A DNA stretch of 6,196 nt from Chloroflexota bacterium (GCA_005881995.1 VBHV01000277.1:1-6196), one strand, 5' to 3'; positions 1 to 6,135 are shown, counted from the first letter of the stretch. The notes: generated by a model not told the origin, from the sequence alone. Program-made: numbers and translations.

Positions 1-24
1 AAGACGGTGTCTTGCTTTATTATA
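1..24 (+). terminator. possible intrinsic terminator remnant at the window edge
   Basis: The window opens with AAGAC-GGT-GTCTT (1-13), a 5-bp inverted repeat with a 3-nt loop, followed by GC and a T/A-rich run (16-24). The left arm reaches the window edge. If the two bases before position 1 were GC, the stem would grow to 7 bp and sit directly before the T-rich run, as in a rho-independent terminator of a gene to the left. This cannot be settled without the upstream bases. Confidence 0.2.
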
Positions 25-150
25 GCCTTCTTTTTCGCCATCTGGACGCAACACGCTTGCTATATGTGGCAGTCGAAGTGGTCAAAAATAGATTTTTTGA
101 TTCAGTTGTAAAGCTGCTGTGAAGTCCCCCGACTTTCTGGAGGTCGAAAA

Positions 151-163
151 GGCCTAATAGGCC
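151..163. promoter_or_regulatory. perfect palindrome, possible operator
   Basis: GGCCTA-A-TAGGCC is a perfect inverted repeat with 6-bp arms around one central base. It lies about 30 bp upstream of the best -35 box (193-198) and about 90 bp upstream of the first gene. The position suits a dimeric regulator acting on this promoter, or a short transcript hairpin if transcription starts further upstream. No known regulator motif was recognised. Confidence 0.3.
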
Positions 164-192
164 ATAAGAGTGATTGGCACCTGCATGTGGTG

Positions 193-221
193 TTGAGATG
201 CACCGGGGCGAAACGTCTATT
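193..221 (+). promoter_or_regulatory. candidate sigma-70 promoter for the sigma-methyltransferase gene
   Basis: TTGAGA (193-198, 5 of 6 matches to TTGACA) is followed after 17 bp by TCTATT (216-221, 4 of 6 matches to TATAAT). A start near 228 would leave a short leader that still contains the ribosome-binding site AGAGGTGA (238-245). The overlapping GTCTAT (215-220) also resembles the -10 element of some ECF promoters, so autoregulation is conceivable. No matching ECF -35 (GGAAC-like) element is seen at the right distance. Confidence 0.35.
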
Positions 222-253
222 ACTAGAGAGGAATGAAAGAGGTGAACTGATTG

Positions 254-1516
254 ATGGATATTCACACAAACTCTGCCGAAGAACTCTATGCCCTGTACCA
301 TCAGGAGATCGTGCGTTTCTTTGCGGAGCATCTTGCTGATCGAGAAGCCGCCTGGGACCTGTGCCATGAAGTGTTTGTGCGTCTGCTCATTACGCTCGCA
401 TCAGGCACCCAGCTCCGCTCTCCACAGCGCTGGTTGCTGCGCGTGGCCAAGAACCTGTTGATTGACACCTACCGGCATCAACACGCGACTGAAATGCCTC
501 TTCCGTTGGAGTCACAGGAGTTGGCGATGCTGGCCAGCGATGCCACGACGTTCAAGGCCTTGCTCGAACACACCGAGATGCTGCAGATCATCGTGGAGAC
601 GTTCCACGCCTTGCCAGCGAAAGAGCAGCGCCTGCTCTTCTGGCGGGAAATCGAGCGCTTGCCCTTGCAGGAGATCGCTCTGCGTACTGGCACCACAGAG
701 CCCGTGCTCTCAACCGAACTGTGGCGAGCACGCAAACACCTCCAAAGGGAGTACCTGCGGCGGCACTTCAAGGATCTGCTTTCCGCCGACGAAGAGATTT
801 TTGAGCATCTTGATGCCCTGATTCGGTTCAATCTGATCGCCTCACCAGAGGAGCAGCTGTGGCATCTCGAAACACAAGAACGAGCCTATTTTGATCACAT
901 CGCTCCCACCTGGGATGCCTATGTGGCCAGTGCGTATGAAGCTGACCTGCAAGAACGGCTCACCAGGCTCCTTCCCTGGAGACAAGAGATGACCGTCCTG
1001 GATGCGGGAACAGGCACAGGCTACCTTGCGGGCATGATGGCTTCCCTGGTGGGCAACATCATCGGCGTGGATTGTGCGCCTGCAATGCTCACACGCGCCG
1101 GGGAGAAAATGGCCCAGGCCGGATACCGCCATGTTTCCTTCAAAGAGGGGATGGCCGAGGACCTGCCTGTGGCAACTGGCTCCGTCGATATCGCGATGTG
1201 CCATATGCTGCTGCATCACGTCGTGAGTCCTCGCACCGCCCTTGCCGAACTGCGTCGCGTTGTCCGCCCCGGCGGCTATGTGCTCATCATTGACGCGCAC
1301 GCGCATCGGCAGCATTGGACGCCTGAAGCCTTTGGCGACCTGCACTATGGGACCGAACTCAAGAAAGTGCGCAAGCACTTGTCCGCCTTGCGGGTACACA
1401 CGCTGCTGGTAGAAGACGCCGGCATCTCCCATTCGGGCAACTTCATCGGCACAGCAGCCGACTTTACGAATTTCCTCCTGCTTGGGCGGGTGGGTGAGCG
1501 AGGCAGCACGGACTGA
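254..1516 (+). CDS. ECF-like sigma factor fused to a class I SAM-dependent methyltransferase
   Basis: A 420-residue protein with two modules in one uninterrupted frame. Residues about 9-77 match sigma-70 region 2, ending in the typical RWLLRVAKNLLIDTYR stretch. Residues about 114-169 match region 4 (LPAKEQRLLF... then WRARKHL). Residues about 205-415 form a methyltransferase: motif I VLDAGTGTG (248-256), the acidic GVD (271-273) expected to contact SAM ribose, AEDLP (301-305), a motif around D312 followed by LLHHV, and RVVRPGG (335-341). The start is taken as ATG 254, with AGAGGTGA at 238-245 giving 8-nt spacing; TTG 251 lies directly before it and is less likely. Predicted cytosolic, since no signal or membrane segment is visible. 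The fold resembles UbiE-like and ArsR-fused methyltransferases, but the methyl acceptor is unknown. No anti-sigma gene is visible nearby, so the C-terminal domain may itself control the sigma part; that is inference. Domain assignment is firm, role is not. Confidence 0.85.
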   Translation: MDIHTNSAEELYALYHQEIVRFFAEHLADREAAWDLCHEVFVRLLITLASGTQLRSPQRWLLRVAKNLLIDTYRHQHATEMPLPLESQELAMLASDATTFKALLEHTEMLQIIVETFHALPAKEQRLLFWREIERLPLQEIALRTGTTEPVLSTELWRARKHLQREYLRRHFKDLLSADEEIFEHLDALIRFNLIASPEEQLWHLETQERAYFDHIAPTWDAYVASAYEADLQERLTRLLPWRQEMTVLDAGTGTGYLAGMMASLVGNIIGVDCAPAMLTRAGEKMAQAGYRHVSFKEGMAEDLPVATGSVDIAMCHMLLHHVVSPRTALAELRRVVRPGGYVLIIDAHAHRQHWTPEAFGDLHYGTELKKVRKHLSALRVHTLLVEDAGISHSGNFIGTAADFTNFLLLGRVGERGSTD

Positions 1517-1595
1517 GCCCATAATCGGGCCAGGGGGAAACAGGCCTGACGGGGTGCAGAGGAACACCATCGAGAAGAGAGGAAAGGAGAAGACT
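1517..1595 (+). other. intergenic spacer with short inverted repeats
   Basis: This spacer contains GCCC-ATAATC-GGGC (1517-1530), a CAGGCCTG palindrome (1541-1548) and GGTG...CACC (1553-1568). None is followed by a T-run, so no intrinsic terminator is visible and read-through from the sigma-methyltransferase gene is likely. The end holds the purine-rich ribosome-binding site of the minicistron (AAGGAG at 1584-1589). Confidence 0.35.
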
Positions 1596-1643
1596 GTGCG
1601 CTGGGACAGCGATACAACCGTGTGCGGTCAACCATCATCATGA
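1596..1643 (+). CDS. 15-codon leader minicistron coupled to the dehydrogenase gene
   Basis: A GTG-started frame encodes MRWDSDTTVCGQPSS and stops at TGA 1641-1643. Its ribosome-binding site AAGGAG (1584-1589) lies 6 nt ahead of the GTG and is the strongest such site near the next gene. The stop overlaps the ATG of the dehydrogenase (1640-1642) as ATGA, the usual layout for translational coupling. The dehydrogenase ATG itself has no good ribosome-binding site, which supports a role in delivering ribosomes. The peptide has no leucine, isoleucine or other repeated control codons, so classical amino-acid attenuation is not suggested. Translation is unproven. Confidence 0.4.
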   Translation: MRWDSDTTVCGQPSS

Positions 1644-2605
1644 ACACCACGATTTTCGAGGTCTTGCAGACCTATGATTATGAACAGCTCGTTTTCTGCC
1701 AGGAGAAAGAACTGGGCCTCCAGGCGATAATCGCCATTCACGATACGACGCTGGGACCCGCCGCCGGCGGCGTGCGTGTCCTGCCATATGCATCGGAGCA
1801 AGAAGCCATTGACGACGTTCTACGACTTGCCCGCGGCATGACCTATAAGGGAGCCCTTGCTGGGGTGAATCTCGGCGGAGGCAAATGTGTGGTCAGAGCG
1901 GACCCCTTGAGCATGAAGAGTGAAGCCCTCTTGCGCGCTCTTGGGCGCTTCATCCAGCGGCTTGGCGGCCTCTACATTGCAGGAAAAGACGTCGGCACGA
2001 ATGCACACGATATGGAGATGATTGGCCTGGAAACTCCTCATGTGTTCAGTTTACCGGTCGAGGGTACCGGCGCCGTGGGCAGTCAGGTCATCAAACACCT
2101 GCTCGAAAACGGTGCAGTGGTCACGGCGACGGATACAGACCGTGACAAGCTGGACCGCCTCGTTGCTGCTTCTCCCGGACTTTTGACGAGTACACCAGAG
2201 GACATCCACATGCTTCCAGTTGATATCTACTGTCCCTGTGCGCTAGGGGCCGTTCTCAATGAACGAACGCTTCCTGAGTTACACTGCCAGATTGTATGTG
2301 GCGCTGCCAACAACCAACTGGCTGATGAACACTGCGGCGACCTCCTGGCACAAACCGGAATCGTTTATGCACCGGACTATCTGGTCAATGCTGGCGGGAT
2401 GATCGCGTATGCAGAGAGTCGCCACCCGCAGGGCTTTCGCCGTCAGCGTGCGCTGGCGCACGTCTCGCGCATTGCTGACACGCTGGAACGAGTCTTTGCC
2501 ATCGCTAGAGAACAAGCGATTCCGACCTATCGTGCTGCTGACTGGTTGGCAGAGCAGCGCATCGCCTCGGTCCGTCGGGCAAAAACCCTGGCGACGGCAC
2601 CATAA
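1640..2605 (+). CDS. leucine (Glu/Leu/Phe/Val) dehydrogenase homologue with internal deletion
   Basis: The 321-residue product closely resembles NAD-dependent leucine dehydrogenase, which reversibly deaminates branched-chain amino acids to 2-oxo acids in the cytosol. ATG 1640 is chosen because the MNTTIFEVLQTYDYEQ start lines up with the family N-terminus; an in-frame GTG at 1622 would add six unmatched residues. The N-terminal domain keeps DTTLGPAAGG, MTYK (K70), GGGK (K82) and DVGT (D117), the usual substrate and catalytic residues. The NAD-binding part keeps GTGAVG (142-147), the acidic D165, CPCALGA (198-204), ANNQL (223-227) and PDYLVNAGG. Family members are about 360-370 residues. Here the chain jumps from ETPHVFSLP (about 131-139) straight to VEGTGAVG, so about 39 residues are missing, including the conserved SG-(N/D)-PSP-x-TA-x-GV segment. 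Activity is therefore doubtful. It could be a decayed gene, a divergent subfamily or a sequence error. A deamination role is inferred from homology only. Confidence 0.85.
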   Translation: MNTTIFEVLQTYDYEQLVFCQEKELGLQAIIAIHDTTLGPAAGGVRVLPYASEQEAIDDVLRLARGMTYKGALAGVNLGGGKCVVRADPLSMKSEALLRALGRFIQRLGGLYIAGKDVGTNAHDMEMIGLETPHVFSLPVEGTGAVGSQVIKHLLENGAVVTATDTDRDKLDRLVAASPGLLTSTPEDIHMLPVDIYCPCALGAVLNERTLPELHCQIVCGAANNQLADEHCGDLLAQTGIVYAPDYLVNAGGMIAYAESRHPQGFRRQRALAHVSRIADTLERVFAIAREQAIPTYRAADWLAEQRIASVRRAKTLATAP

Positions 2606-2708
2606 GAACACAGTTCGCCCTGTGCAGGTACCGGCTGGCAAGCTGATCACTTCGAGAGACCGTTCGTCATCATGCAGAGACAGGAAGCAGAGAAGAAAGG
2701 AAAAATCC
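2606..2708 (+). other. spacer with a small hairpin, no terminator
   Basis: CACAG-TTCGCC-CTGTG (2609-2624) is a 5-bp hairpin just after the dehydrogenase stop, but no T-run follows. The spacer ends in a purine-rich stretch with AAAGGA (2696-2701), the ribosome-binding site of the DUF1330 gene at 7-nt spacing. I see no convincing promoter, so the downstream pair may be read from the same transcript. Confidence 0.3.
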
Positions 2709-3005
2709 ATGGCTGTTTATTTCGTAGTAGATGTCAACATAGACGATCCGCAGTCCTATGCCGAATATAGCAAACAGGTGGGGCCAATGGTTGCACACGC
2801 TGGCGGAAGATTCCTGGTGCGCGGAGGTGCCACAGAGATGATAGAAGGGAACTGGCAGCCACAGCGGCTGGTCGTGATCGAATTCGCCGATACCGAACAC
2901 TTCAGAGCCTGGTACGACTCGCCCGAGTACGCCCAGGTGCGCAGCATCCGCTTCAACGCCTCGACCGCACGGGCGGTACTCGCCCAGGGCGTGGAGGAGA
3001 GGTGA
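2709..3005 (+). CDS. DUF1330 family protein (dimeric alpha/beta barrel)
   Basis: This 98-residue protein matches the DUF1330 family over its whole length: AVYFVVDVNIDDPQSYAEY at the N-terminus, GGRFLVRGG (32-40), WQPQRLVVIEF (49-59) and WYDSPEY (68-74), with a helical C-terminal tail. The family adopts the ferredoxin-like dimeric alpha/beta barrel fold shared with ABM monooxygenases. Its biochemical role is not established. The start ATG has AAAGGA 7 nt upstream. The protein is predicted cytosolic, with no signal peptide. Its stop overlaps the start of the next gene (TGATG), so the two are probably translated together. The family match is strong, but no substrate can be given. Confidence 0.85.
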   Translation: MAVYFVVDVNIDDPQSYAEYSKQVGPMVAHAGGRFLVRGGATEMIEGNWQPQRLVVIEFADTEHFRAWYDSPEYAQVRSIRFNASTARAVLAQGVEER

Positions 3006-3226
3006 TGCCCATGATTGGACGCTTCTGGAGAGGCTGGGCCACAGCTGATCATGCGCAGGCGTACGAGGAACTCTTTCGCACGTCTCTTCTCCCCGGGCTG
3101 CAGCGCATCGACGGCTTCGCAGGTGCCTACGTCCTGCGCCGGGATGCGGAGGGCGAGGTCGAAATCATGACCATCACGCTCTTTACATCGCAGGAGGCCA
3201 TTCGGGCATTCTTCCCGTGTTTCTGA
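3005..3226 (+). CDS. ABM-like (antibiotic biosynthesis monooxygenase fold) protein, C-terminally shortened
   Basis: The 73-residue product begins MPMIGRFWRGWAT and continues through an AYEELFRTSLLPGL helix, IDGFAGAYVLRR and EVEIMTITLF to SQEAIRAFF, the pattern of small ABM-domain proteins. Homologues usually run to about 100 residues. Here the chain stops three residues after AIRAFF, so the last strand and helix of the barrel appear to be missing. Neither of the other two frames after 3210 continues with a recognisable family sequence, so a simple frameshift does not explain it. ATG 3005 is favoured because it overlaps the preceding stop (TGATG) and has GGAGG (2993-2997) 7 nt upstream; ATG 3011 is also possible. 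ABM proteins include oxygenases and heme-degrading enzymes, but many have no known reaction. Function here is unknown and may be lost. Confidence 0.7.
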   Translation: MPMIGRFWRGWATADHAQAYEELFRTSLLPGLQRIDGFAGAYVLRRDAEGEVEIMTITLFTSQEAIRAFFPCF

Positions 3227-3337
3227 GAGAAACAAGCTGTCTCCAACAGAACCGTCGTCTTTACCAAACCGTAGAGAATTCATAGGGAGACCAATATACT
3301 GCCTGCGCTCTGTCGAGATAAACAGTCAATGACGAAG

Positions 3338-3368
3338 AAAAAAGGTACTGAAAAGCTTCGTTTTGTAC
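3338..3368 (-). terminator. weak candidate terminator for lon
   Basis: Read on the minus strand, GTACAAAA pairs with TTTT-CA-GTAC across the loop CGAAGC, with a two-base bulge. One C and then six T residues (3343-3338) follow. The order stem, then T-run fits a rho-independent terminator about 220 bases past the lon stop. The stem is AT-rich and weak, so this is only a candidate. Confidence 0.25.
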
Positions 3369-3380
3369 GTTCTGGTCTAT

Positions 3381-3392
3381 CCCCGAAAGGGG
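3381..3392. repeat. small GC hairpin with GAAA loop
   Basis: CCCC-GAAA-GGGG forms a 4-bp GC stem closed by a GNRA-type tetraloop as read on the plus strand. Flanking TAT (3378-3380) and ATA (3397-3399) could extend it around a small bulge. No T-run follows on either strand. It may stabilise the 3' end of the plus-strand transcript; function unproven. Confidence 0.3.
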
Positions 3393-3422
3393 CGAGATAA
3401 CGTCAATTTCGCACTGATAGGC

Positions 3423-3445
3423 CGGATGCTCCTTGTAGGCATCCG
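3423..3445. repeat. 7-bp inverted repeat
   Basis: CGGATGC (3423-3429) and GCATCCG (3439-3445) are perfect inverted arms around a 9-nt loop. No T-run follows on either strand, so it is not a standard intrinsic terminator. It may be a transcript-end hairpin or part of a small repeat. Confidence 0.3.
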
Positions 3446-3477
3446 ATCCATCAATAAGAAGCCATAGAAATGTGTTG

Positions 3478-3566
3478 GGGAGAGCGTCCTGTGTCGGGGG
3501 TCGAGAGAACCAGTCCGGGCGACGCAAGCGTCCCCTCCCTGCGCAACTCCACACCCGCCCCTACAG
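3478..3566. repeat. GC-rich block, possible dispersed intergenic repeat
   Basis: This block differs in composition from the AT-rich sequence just left of it. It holds a run of five G (3496-3500), the stem GGG-C-GACG...CGTC-CCC (3517-3534), C-rich tracts and, on the minus strand, GTAGGGGCGGGTGTGG (3564-3549). Its look recalls the GTAGGGGCGGGT-type intergenic elements that I associate with Chloroflexota genomes, from memory. Only one copy lies in this window, so repeat status cannot be tested here. Confidence 0.3.
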
Positions 3567-3590
3567 AAATCTGCCCCCTTGGTTGAGAGA

Positions 3591-6089
3591 TTATACCGTC
3601 CCCGCCGAACGTGTAGCAGGACGGGGTGTTGGCGCTCTCTTTACCTTGACCGGCTTGATTGACATCGGCCCACGCTCGGATTTCTCCCCTTCACCCTGCG
3701 GGAACGGGAGCGTGTGCAGTGCCGCCGCGATCACATCGTCCATGCGTTCTACGGGCACGAAACGCAGTTCTTTCATGATTTCGGGTGGGACCTCGTTCAG
3801 GTCTTTCATGTTGCGTTTGGGCAGGATGAAGGTTTTGATACCGGCGCGGTGGGCTGCCAGCACTTTCTCTTTGAGGCCGCCAATGGGCAGGACGCGCCCG
3901 CGCAGCGTGATTTCCCCGGTCATGGCCACATCACGGCGCGCGGCGCGCTGTGTCAGCGCGGAGATGAGAGCCGTTGCCATGGTGATGCCTGCCGATGGGC
4001 CGTCTTTAGGGATCGCGCCGGCAGGTAAGTGCAGGTGGATATCGTATTTCTCGTAGAAACGATTCTCCAGCCCAAGCTGTTTGGCGCGCGAACGCGCGTA
4101 GGAAAGCGCGGCCTGAGCCGATTCTTTCATGACATCGCCAAGCTGCCCCGTCAGTGTCAGGTTGCCTCGCCCGTCCATCAGCGTAGCCTCGACGGTCATC
4201 AGATCACCGCCAGCGCTAGTCCATGCCACGCCCGTCGCAATGCCTGGCTCATCTTTTTCCTCGGCCAGTTCATAGAAGTGTTTTTGTGGTCCCAGGTAGT
4301 CGGGAATCTTCTCCGGCGTCACGATGGTTTTGGTGCGGCGTCCCTCAGCTACCTTGCGCGCCACCTTGCGCATGACCGTGGCGATCTCGCGTTCGAGGTT
4401 GCGCACACCTGCCTCGAAGGTGTACTCACGAATGATGCGGTGCAGGGTGGCGTCTTCAAAGGCCACTTTGGTCGCTTTCAGCCCGTGTTCCTGCATCTGT
4501 TTGGGAATGAGGAACTGGCGGGCGATATGCATCTTTTCCTCTTCGGTATAGCCCGGCAGTTCGATCACTTCCAGGCGGTCACGCAGCGCGGCGGGAACGG
4601 GGTGCAGCACATTGGCCGTCGTCAGGAAGATAACCTTCGAGAGATCGTAGGGAACTTCCAGGTAGTGATCCGAAAAGGCGTGATTCTGTTCGGGGTCAAG
4701 CACCTCTAACAGCGCTGCCGAGGGATCGCCGCGGTAATCGTTGCCGATTTTATCGATTTCGTCCAGCACGAACAAAGGGTTGACGATACCGGCCGTTTTC
4801 ATGGTCTGGAGAATGCGGCCGGGCAGCGCGCCGACGTAGGTACGCCGGTGGCCGCGAATCTCCGCTTCATCGTGAACTCCCCCCAGTGACAAGCGCACAA
4901 ACTTGCGATTGAGGGCCTCGGCTATGGAACGGCCAAGCGAAGTTTTGCCCACTCCCGGCGGCCCTACGAAGCACAGGATGGGGCTGCGCATGTTGTTGGA
5001 GAGCTTGCGCACGGCGATGTACTCGAGGATGCGCTCTTTCACCTTTTCCAGTCCATAGTGTTTCTCTTCCAGGATGCGATGCGCTTCCTTGATATCCAGC
5101 TGTTCAACGGTGGCCTTACTCCAGGGGAGGCTGACGACCCAGTCCAGGTAGGTGCGGATTACGCCCGAATCGGGTGCCATCGAGGGAGTGGCATTGAGCC
5201 GGTCCAGTTCTTTCAGCGCCTTTGCCTTGACCTCTTCGGGCATACCTGCCGCGAGTATCTTCTCGCGCAGTTCAAAGCCCTCACGTATGGTGGGGTCTGT
5301 TTCGCCCAGTTCTTTTTGAATGGCCTTCAGTTGTTCGCGCAAGAAATACTCTCGTTGGCCCTTATCGACCTCTAACTGCACCTGGGTATGTATGTGATTT
5401 TCTAATTCGAGGATATTGAGTTCTTTGGTGAGCAGGATGCAGGTCTTTTGTAAGCGCTGCTCGACATTGAAGGCCTCTAGAATTTCCTGGCGCACGGAAA
5501 TGGGCGCTTCGAGTGAAGAGACGATAAAATCTGCCAGCCAGCCTGGCTCGTCGATGTTCATGGCGGTGATAAAGGCTTCATCGGGTAGGGTGCTGCTCAG
5601 CTTGATGCATTTCTCGAAGAGCGCCAGGGCTGCTCGCACGAGCGCCTCAACGGTGAGTGTGCGTTCTGTCTCTTCCTGGATGATTTCGGTACGCACGCGC
5701 ATAAACGGCGTTTGTTGAGTGTATTCCAGGCGGCGCATACGCCGCTGCCCATGGATGAGTACGCTGGTTGAGCCATCGGGCAGTTTGAGTACGCGGTCGA
5801 TTACGCCTTCGACGCCGATGCTATAGACATCATCGGGCCCAGGGTCTTCCATCTCCTCATTCGTCTGGGTGACGACGAACATCAAACGATCTCTGCTCAT
5901 GGCATATTCTATGGCCTTAATCGATTGTTCGCGCCCGACCATCAGGGGGGTGACCACATTGGGGATCAACACCGTATTCCGAATGGGCAATAAGGGTAGT
6001 TCGTGGGCTAATATTTGCTGCTCGAGCAGGTCGTTCTCTATGGATGTCCGCTTCTTTGCGGTGCTGCGAGTGGCCTTCTTCGTGACCAT
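3591..6089 (-). CDS. lon: ATP-dependent Lon protease
   Basis: A complete 832-residue LonA-type protease, a cytosolic hexameric ring that unfolds and degrades damaged and regulatory proteins. The N-terminal substrate-binding domain begins at [19 protein letters not shown] (31-49) and runs to about 220. A helical linker follows (about 225-310). The AAA+ module has Walker A GPPGVGKT (376-383), Walker [10 protein letters not shown] (439-447), sensor-1 N493 in TTAN, R503/R505 in ALRDRLE and sensor-2 GVRNLER (561-567). The protease domain has PKDGPSAG with catalytic S699 and GGLKEK with catalytic K740. The start at 6089 has GAGAGGAAG just upstream (6101-6093), and an in-frame stop lies further up with no better start between. 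Odd points are a Lys/Thr-rich N-terminal tail (2-15) and a basic, proline-rich C-terminal tail (about 795-832). It is transcribed toward the plus-strand genes and is not part of their operon. Confidence 0.97.
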   Translation of the reverse strand: MVTKKATRSTAKKRTSIENDLLEQQILAHELPLLPIRNTVLIPNVVTPLMVGREQSIKAIEYAMSRDRLMFVVTQTNEEMEDPGPDDVYSIGVEGVIDRVLKLPDGSTSVLIHGQRRMRRLEYTQQTPFMRVRTEIIQEETERTLTVEALVRAALALFEKCIKLSSTLPDEAFITAMNIDEPGWLADFIVSSLEAPISVRQEILEAFNVEQRLQKTCILLTKELNILELENHIHTQVQLEVDKGQREYFLREQLKAIQKELGETDPTIREGFELREKILAAGMPEEVKAKALKELDRLNATPSMAPDSGVIRTYLDWVVSLPWSKATVEQLDIKEAHRILEEKHYGLEKVKERILEYIAVRKLSNNMRSPILCFVGPPGVGKTSLGRSIAEALNRKFVRLSLGGVHDEAEIRGHRRTYVGALPGRILQTMKTAGIVNPLFVLDEIDKIGNDYRGDPSAALLEVLDPEQNHAFSDHYLEVPYDLSKVIFLTTANVLHPVPAALRDRLEVIELPGYTEEEKMHIARQFLIPKQMQEHGLKATKVAFEDATLHRIIREYTFEAGVRNLEREIATVMRKVARKVAEGRRTKTIVTPEKIPDYLGPQKHFYELAEEKDEPGIATGVAWTSAGGDLMTVEATLMDGRGNLTLTGQLGDVMKESAQAALSYARSRAKQLGLENRFYEKYDIHLHLPAGAIPKDGPSAGITMATALISALTQRAARRDVAMTGEITLRGRVLPIGGLKEKVLAAHRAGIKTFILPKRNMKDLNEVPPEIMKELRFVPVERMDDVIAAALHTLPFPQGEGEKSERGPMSIKPVKVKRAPTPRPATRSAGTV

Positions 6090-6092
6090 ACA

Positions 6093-6101
6093 CTTCCTCT
6101 C
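6093..6101 (-). promoter_or_regulatory. ribosome-binding site of lon
   Basis: Read on the minus strand, GAGAGGAAG lies just ahead of the ATG at 6089, with the AGGA core 5 nt from the start codon. It supports this start over any alternative further upstream. Confidence 0.7.
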
Positions 6102-6135
6102 AACGGGTAATATGCTTTCTCATGAATGTCCTAGC

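Larger units (their letters stand above)
14..253. other. gene-free leader region upstream of the sigma-methyltransferase gene
   Basis: I see no convincing gene here. A reading frame on the minus strand crosses into the downstream gene but shows no family resemblance. The region is AT-richer in its first half. It holds a perfect 13-bp palindrome (151-163), a looser inverted repeat CGAC...GTCG (130-133 with 143-146), a TGCAT...ATGCA pair (182-186 with 198-202), a candidate promoter (193-221) and the ribosome-binding site of the first gene. I recognised no riboswitch or tRNA. Confidence 0.5.
3227..3590. other. gene-poor convergent region between the ABM-like gene and lon
   Basis: No convincing gene is seen. 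A 97-codon frame on the minus strand (3261-3554) has no recognised family and its upstream half is repeat-like. The region is AT-rich from about 3227 to 3480 and GC-rich from about 3480 to 3565. Hairpins include an imperfect one followed by a T-run on the minus strand (3338-3368), CCCC-GAAA-GGGG (3381-3392), CGGATGC...GCATCCG (3423-3445) and a GACG...CGTC stem (3517-3534). No strong intrinsic terminator for the plus-strand genes is visible. Confidence 0.5.

Noticed and set aside
19..24. Perfect TATAAT on the minus strand near the left edge
   Set aside because: No -35 match is found at 16-18 bp, and the sequence also fits the T-rich part of a terminator.
20..367. Minus-strand frame of 115 codons overlapping the start of the first gene
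   Set aside because: No family resemblance, and it runs antisense into the well-supported sigma region 2 coding sequence.
842..1570. Long minus-strand frame of 242 codons under the methyltransferase domain
   Set aside because: It is the shadow of a GC-rich coding sequence; its translation shows no domain, while the plus strand has clear methyltransferase motifs.
1622..1639. GTG 1622 as the start of the dehydrogenase
   Set aside because: The six extra residues do not match the family; the ATG at 1640 lines up with the usual N-terminus and overlaps the minicistron stop.
3272..3300. Promoter-like TAGAGA and TATACT pair, 17 bp apart, on the plus strand
   Set aside because: No gene or recognisable RNA follows before the convergent lon gene; such matches are common by chance in AT-rich spacers.
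3261..3554. Minus-strand frame of 97 codons between the ABM-like gene and lon
   Set aside because: No recognised family, and its N-terminal half falls in the repeat-like GC-rich block. A small unknown protein cannot be fully excluded.
4029..4709. Plus-strand frame of 226 codons antisense to lon
   Set aside because: It lies opposite the conserved AAA+ and protease domains of lon and has no domain of its own.
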